From assembly GCF_001667885.1 (NCBI RefSeq), contig NZ_LZJW01000075.1, forward strand, positions 186,001-250,000: DNA of 64,000 nucleotides, read 5' to 3'. Shown in pieces: positions 61,368 to 64,000 of the stretch. Each line of letters begins with the position of its first letter. The first letter of the stretch is position 1. The notes under the pieces were generated by a model. The model was not told the DNA's origin. It made no database searches and worked only from the letters and a program-made list of their open reading frames with translations. Made by a program: the position numbers and the translations under genes. Source of the stretch: Mycobacterium scrofulaceum (GTDB lineage Bacteria; Actinomycetota; Actinomycetes; Mycobacteriales; Mycobacteriaceae).

Positions 61368-61967
61368 CTACGAGATGTCGCCCTCGACGTAGCGTTGCAG
61401 GTTCGGTGCCACCGCCGCCACCACCTGATCCTCGGACATGGACGCGATCGGCTCGATCTTCCAGACGTAGCGCAACAACGCGAAGCCGATCAGCTGGGTG
61501 GCGATCAGCCCGCTGCGCCGCAGCCGATCGTCCTCGTCGGCCCCGAGGGTGGAACCGCCGATCAGACCGCGCTCCACGATGAGCCGCAGCTTCTCTCGGG
61601 TCTTGTCCTCGTGGGCGGCCGTCAGCACCACGGCGCGCAGGATCGGACCGATCTCCTCATCGGTCCAGGTGTCCAAGACCGTGCGTATCAACTGCCGGCC
61701 CAGGTCCGCCCTGGGCGTCGCCCACGTCGCGGACACCGCGTCGAGCCATTTCTGCGGCGGCGTGGTGGCGGCATCGAGCAGCCCCTCCTTGGAGCCGAAG
61801 TAGTGGTAGATGAGGGCCGGGTCGACGTCGGCGCTGCGGGCGACGGCGCGGATCGCCGTGCCGGCCCACCCGTGCCGGGCGAACTCGTCCCGAGCGGCAG
61901 CCAGGATGCGCGCCGCCAGCACACCGCGCTCGTCGCGCGGGCCGGGGGTGATCGATCGATTCGGCAC
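61368..61967 (-). CDS. TetR-family regulator
   Basis: 199 aa, GTG 61967. DNA-binding domain: ARILAAARDEFARHGWAGTAIRAVARSADVDPALIYHYFGSKEGLL split over residues 18-65. The remainder matches the TetR_C domain common in actinobacteria. Divergent from the CocE-type hydrolase over 62 nt that contain a long palindrome, so local regulation is likely. Confidence 0.92.
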   Translation of the reverse strand: MPNRSITPGPRDERGVLAARILAAARDEFARHGWAGTAIRAVARSADVDPALIYHYFGSKEGLLDAATTPPQKWLDAVSATWATPRADLGRQLIRTVLDTWTDEEIGPILRAVVLTAAHEDKTREKLRLIVERGLIGGSTLGADEDDRLRRSGLIATQLIGFALLRYVWKIEPIASMSEDQVVAAVAPNLQRYVEGDIS

Positions 61968-61984
61968 GTTCTCACCCTACCCCG

Positions 61985-62008
61985 TAGTTTCATCTTGCGT
62001 TGAAACTA
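61985..62008. promoter_or_regulatory. Operator TAGTTTCA-N8-TGAAACTA
   Basis: Perfect 8-bp arms around an 8-nt spacer in the 62-nt TetR/CocE divergent gap. A third GCGTGAAAC half-site at 62020-62028 repeats GCGTTGAAAC at 61997-62006. It probably binds the adjacent TetR and controls both genes. Confidence 0.75.
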
Positions 62009-62029
62009 TTCTCAACGTAGCGTGAAACT

Positions 62030-63739
62030 GTGACGAGACTCAACGGCCCGCAGACCACCGGCCGTGAATACCGGAACCTCAGCGAGCCGATGTACGCGTC
62101 GCGCACCGACATCAACGCCGCGATCACGGTCCGTGACGGCACAACGCTTTTGGCCGACGTGCACCGGCCCGATGCCGACGGCCGCTTCCCGGCACTGCTG
62201 GCCGCGTCGCCGTATCCGCGGCAGATGCAGGACCTCGGCGCCCCGGCGGGGTTCATCGAGGCGGGCAGGACGGACTTCTGGGTGCCGCGCGGTTACGTGC
62301 ACGTCATCGCGAACCTCCGCGGCACCTGTGGCTCGGAGGGCTCCTTCAACTTCTTCGACGCGCAGGAGCGCCGGGATGTGTACGACCTCGTCGAGTGGAC
62401 CGCGGCACAGCCGTGGTGCGACGGCAACGTCGGCATGATCGGCATCAGCTACTTTGCGATGACCCAGCTCGAGGCGGCCGTCGAGCGTCCGCCGCACCTC
62501 AAGGCGATCTTTCCCCTTGCCGTGACGGCCGACCTGTACGAGGGCGCCAATCACCATGGGCTGGTGAGTTCGTCATTCATCACGCCGTTTCTCGCCATGA
62601 TGGGCCTGACCTCCGACCGCAGCGACAAGTTGTGGCGCAGCAAGCCAATCGGATTGGCGCGGCGCGTCCTGAACAGCCCGGGCGTACACAAGAAATTCGA
62701 GACCAAGAACGGCGAGGCGGCGGTGACGATGCTGCGCCAACTGCTCAGGCTGCCGCATAACCCCCACCCGTGGGACGAATTGTGGCAGGAGGCGGTGGTA
62801 AAGCACCCCACGCGCGACGAATGGTGGGAAGAGCGAAACCTGTTGCCACTGCTCAAGGAAATCGACATCCCGGTCTATTTGGGGTGCGACTGGCAGAACG
62901 TTCCGTTACACCTGCCGTCGACCTTCGCCGCGTGGGACGGGTTGTCGGACAACCCATGCGTGCGAATGGGCATGCTCGGCGAGTTCGGTCTGACCTGGCC
63001 GTGGGAAAGCATGCACACTGAGGCGCTGGCCTGGTATGACCATTGGCTCAAGGGCCGCGACACCGGAATCATCGACGGGCCGCCGATCCGCTACTTCCTG
63101 CCCGGCGCCGACGAGTGGCGAACCGCCGATTCCTGGCCGCCGGCACCCGCCCGGCATCGCGAACTTTCCCTGCGGGCCGACGGCGGTTTGGCCGCCGATG
63201 AAGGCGATCCGGGCAGCCGCGAATTCATGGTCGTCGGCTCGGGTGTGGGCCGGATCAGACCCAGCGAGATCGATCCGCCTTCGATGCTGACCTGGACCAG
63301 CGCGCCGCTGACCGAGGACGTCGATGTGGTGGGTGACATCGAGCTGCGGCTGGTTGCCTCTGCGACGGCGATCGACACGGCGTGGATCGCGACGCTGCAT
63401 GACGTGGCATCCGACGGAGAAACGGCCGAGGTGACCGCGGGCTGGCTGCGCGCCAGCCTGCGCGAGGTCGACGAGGCGGCCAGTCGCCCGGGCGCGCCGG
63501 CGCTGCCGTGCCGCAACCCCCAAGCTGTACCGCTGGGCGAGGACGTCGAGTACCGAATCCCCTTGGTGCCCAACGCTCACCGGTTCAAAGCCGGCCACCG
63601 CATCCGGCTGACACTCAGCAGTGACGACCAGGACCCGGCGACGCCGGCGATCATGAACTTCCGTCATGCCAGCGTCGGCACGTCCAGCTGGAACACGGTG
63701 CGCTCGTCGTCGCGACTCTTGATTCCCGCGCTGGACTAG
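62030..63739 (+). CDS. CocE/NonD family (S15) hydrolase
   Basis: 569 aa. GTG 62030 is the most upstream start; ATG 62090 is possible. Alpha/beta domain with GNVGMIGISYFAMTQ (nucleophile Ser in GISY), then a C-terminal jelly-roll domain (VVGDIELRLVASATAIDTAW; YRIPLVPNAHRFKAGHRIRL) as in cocaine esterase and X-Pro dipeptidyl peptidases. No signal peptide. Hydrolyses esters or amides; substrate unknown. Controlled by the divergent TetR, inferred. Confidence 0.9.
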   Translation: MTRLNGPQTTGREYRNLSEPMYASRTDINAAITVRDGTTLLADVHRPDADGRFPALLAASPYPRQMQDLGAPAGFIEAGRTDFWVPRGYVHVIANLRGTCGSEGSFNFFDAQERRDVYDLVEWTAAQPWCDGNVGMIGISYFAMTQLEAAVERPPHLKAIFPLAVTADLYEGANHHGLVSSSFITPFLAMMGLTSDRSDKLWRSKPIGLARRVLNSPGVHKKFETKNGEAAVTMLRQLLRLPHNPHPWDELWQEAVVKHPTRDEWWEERNLLPLLKEIDIPVYLGCDWQNVPLHLPSTFAAWDGLSDNPCVRMGMLGEFGLTWPWESMHTEALAWYDHWLKGRDTGIIDGPPIRYFLPGADEWRTADSWPPAPARHRELSLRADGGLAADEGDPGSREFMVVGSGVGRIRPSEIDPPSMLTWTSAPLTEDVDVVGDIELRLVASATAIDTAWIATLHDVASDGETAEVTAGWLRASLREVDEAASRPGAPALPCRNPQAVPLGEDVEYRIPLVPNAHRFKAGHRIRLTLSSDDQDPATPAIMNFRHASVGTSSWNTVRSSSRLLIPALD

Positions 63740-63825
63740 GACGTTGCCCAACTGACATCGATCATCTATCGTCCGGGATAGCCGATCGGCTAGCCTCAGG
63801 CCGGCGGCTCGAAGGAGCGCAAGCG

Positions 63826-64000
63826 ATGGCCGGTTTCGGCGTGGGTGTCATGCACAACACGATCAATTCGCGGTTCGGCCCGAAGCCATTGATCCGCGCC
63901 GACTACTTGACCGGCGTCGCCTGCGGGGCGGACTCCTTCTGGGTGGCCGACCATCTCAATTCAGTGCTGCCCCCATCGATGTGGACGCCCAAGCACGTGG
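63826..64000 (+). CDS. LLM-class oxidoreductase, 5' part only
   Basis: The first 58 codons, cut by the window edge. ATG 63826 lies behind AAGGAG. The start MAGFGVGVMHNTINSRFGPK and then GADSFWVADHLNS match luciferase-like/F420-dependent oxidoreductases (strand 1 and the WVADH segment). It is 86 nt downstream of the CocE-type gene and may be co-transcribed. Confidence 0.8.
   Translation, partial: MAGFGVGVMHNTINSRFGPKPLIRADYLTGVACGADSFWVADHLNSVLPPSMWTPKHV

Overview
The window is GC-rich, densely packed, catabolism-heavy actinobacterial DNA, most likely from a slow-growing non-tuberculous Mycobacterium. The evidence is the gene set: orthologue-like copies of M. tuberculosis MmcO (Rv0846c), the NarL/Rv0845 two-component pair and the Rv0843 E1-like protein; a mycofactocin-coupled SDR; several F420/LLM-type oxidoreductases; paired alpha/beta-type acyl-CoA dehydrogenases; CaiB-type CoA-transferases; and many GTG/TTG starts. 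No tRNA, rRNA, CRISPR, transposase or phage gene was seen.

Layout. (A) 1-9.9 kb: amidohydrolase (partial), then a seven-gene + strand operon (CMD-like, Rieske oxygenase, small unknown, amidohydrolase-like, SnoaL-like, two acyl-CoA dehydrogenases), a small membrane protein, another acyl-CoA dehydrogenase, a TetR and a mycofactocin-type SDR. (B) 10.8-20.7 kb: a compact minus-strand operon reading TetR, [3Fe-4S] ferredoxin, cytochrome P450, amidohydrolase, M24 protein, degenerate M24 protein, crotonase, double CaiB CoA-transferase, SDR. Its operator is duplicated at 22.4 kb, between an SDR and an NmrA-like/SDR/THI5-like operon. (C) 25-41.6 kb: mmcO on the left and HK/NarL/E1 on the right, in the order and relative strands of H37Rv Rv0846c-Rv0843, but separated by about 12 kb of aromatic meta-cleavage genes (mhpA/mhpB/mhpC-like, KstD-like flavoproteins, LLM, SDR, cyclase, C-C hydrolase, IclR, epoxide hydrolase). 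(D) 41.8-51.3 kb: thiolase plus MeaB-type GTPase, a hydrolase, and a ligase/acyl-CoA dehydrogenase pair/crotonase operon divergent from ferredoxin/DUF/amidohydrolase. (E) 51.4-59.7 kb: LLM/epimerase operon with a divergent LysR, then a minus operon of MFS carrier, split B12-dependent acyl-CoA mutase, LLM and CoA-transferase. (F) 59.7-64 kb: methyltransferase, VanX-like dipeptidase, TetR divergent from a CocE-type hydrolase, and the start of another LLM gene.

The strongest thread is regulatory. A palindrome GAGAAY-N3-ATTCTC occurs five times, each time in a promoter region of blocks A or D, and seems to tie the Rieske operon, the dehydrogenases, ligase, ferredoxin, thiolase/MeaB and SDR into one undescribed regulon, with the TetR at 8123-8839 as candidate controller. 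A second, unrelated 22-bp operator joins the P450 operon to a neighbouring SDR locus. Substrates are not known; steroid, terpenoid or alicyclic acids are plausible from the enzyme types but are inference.
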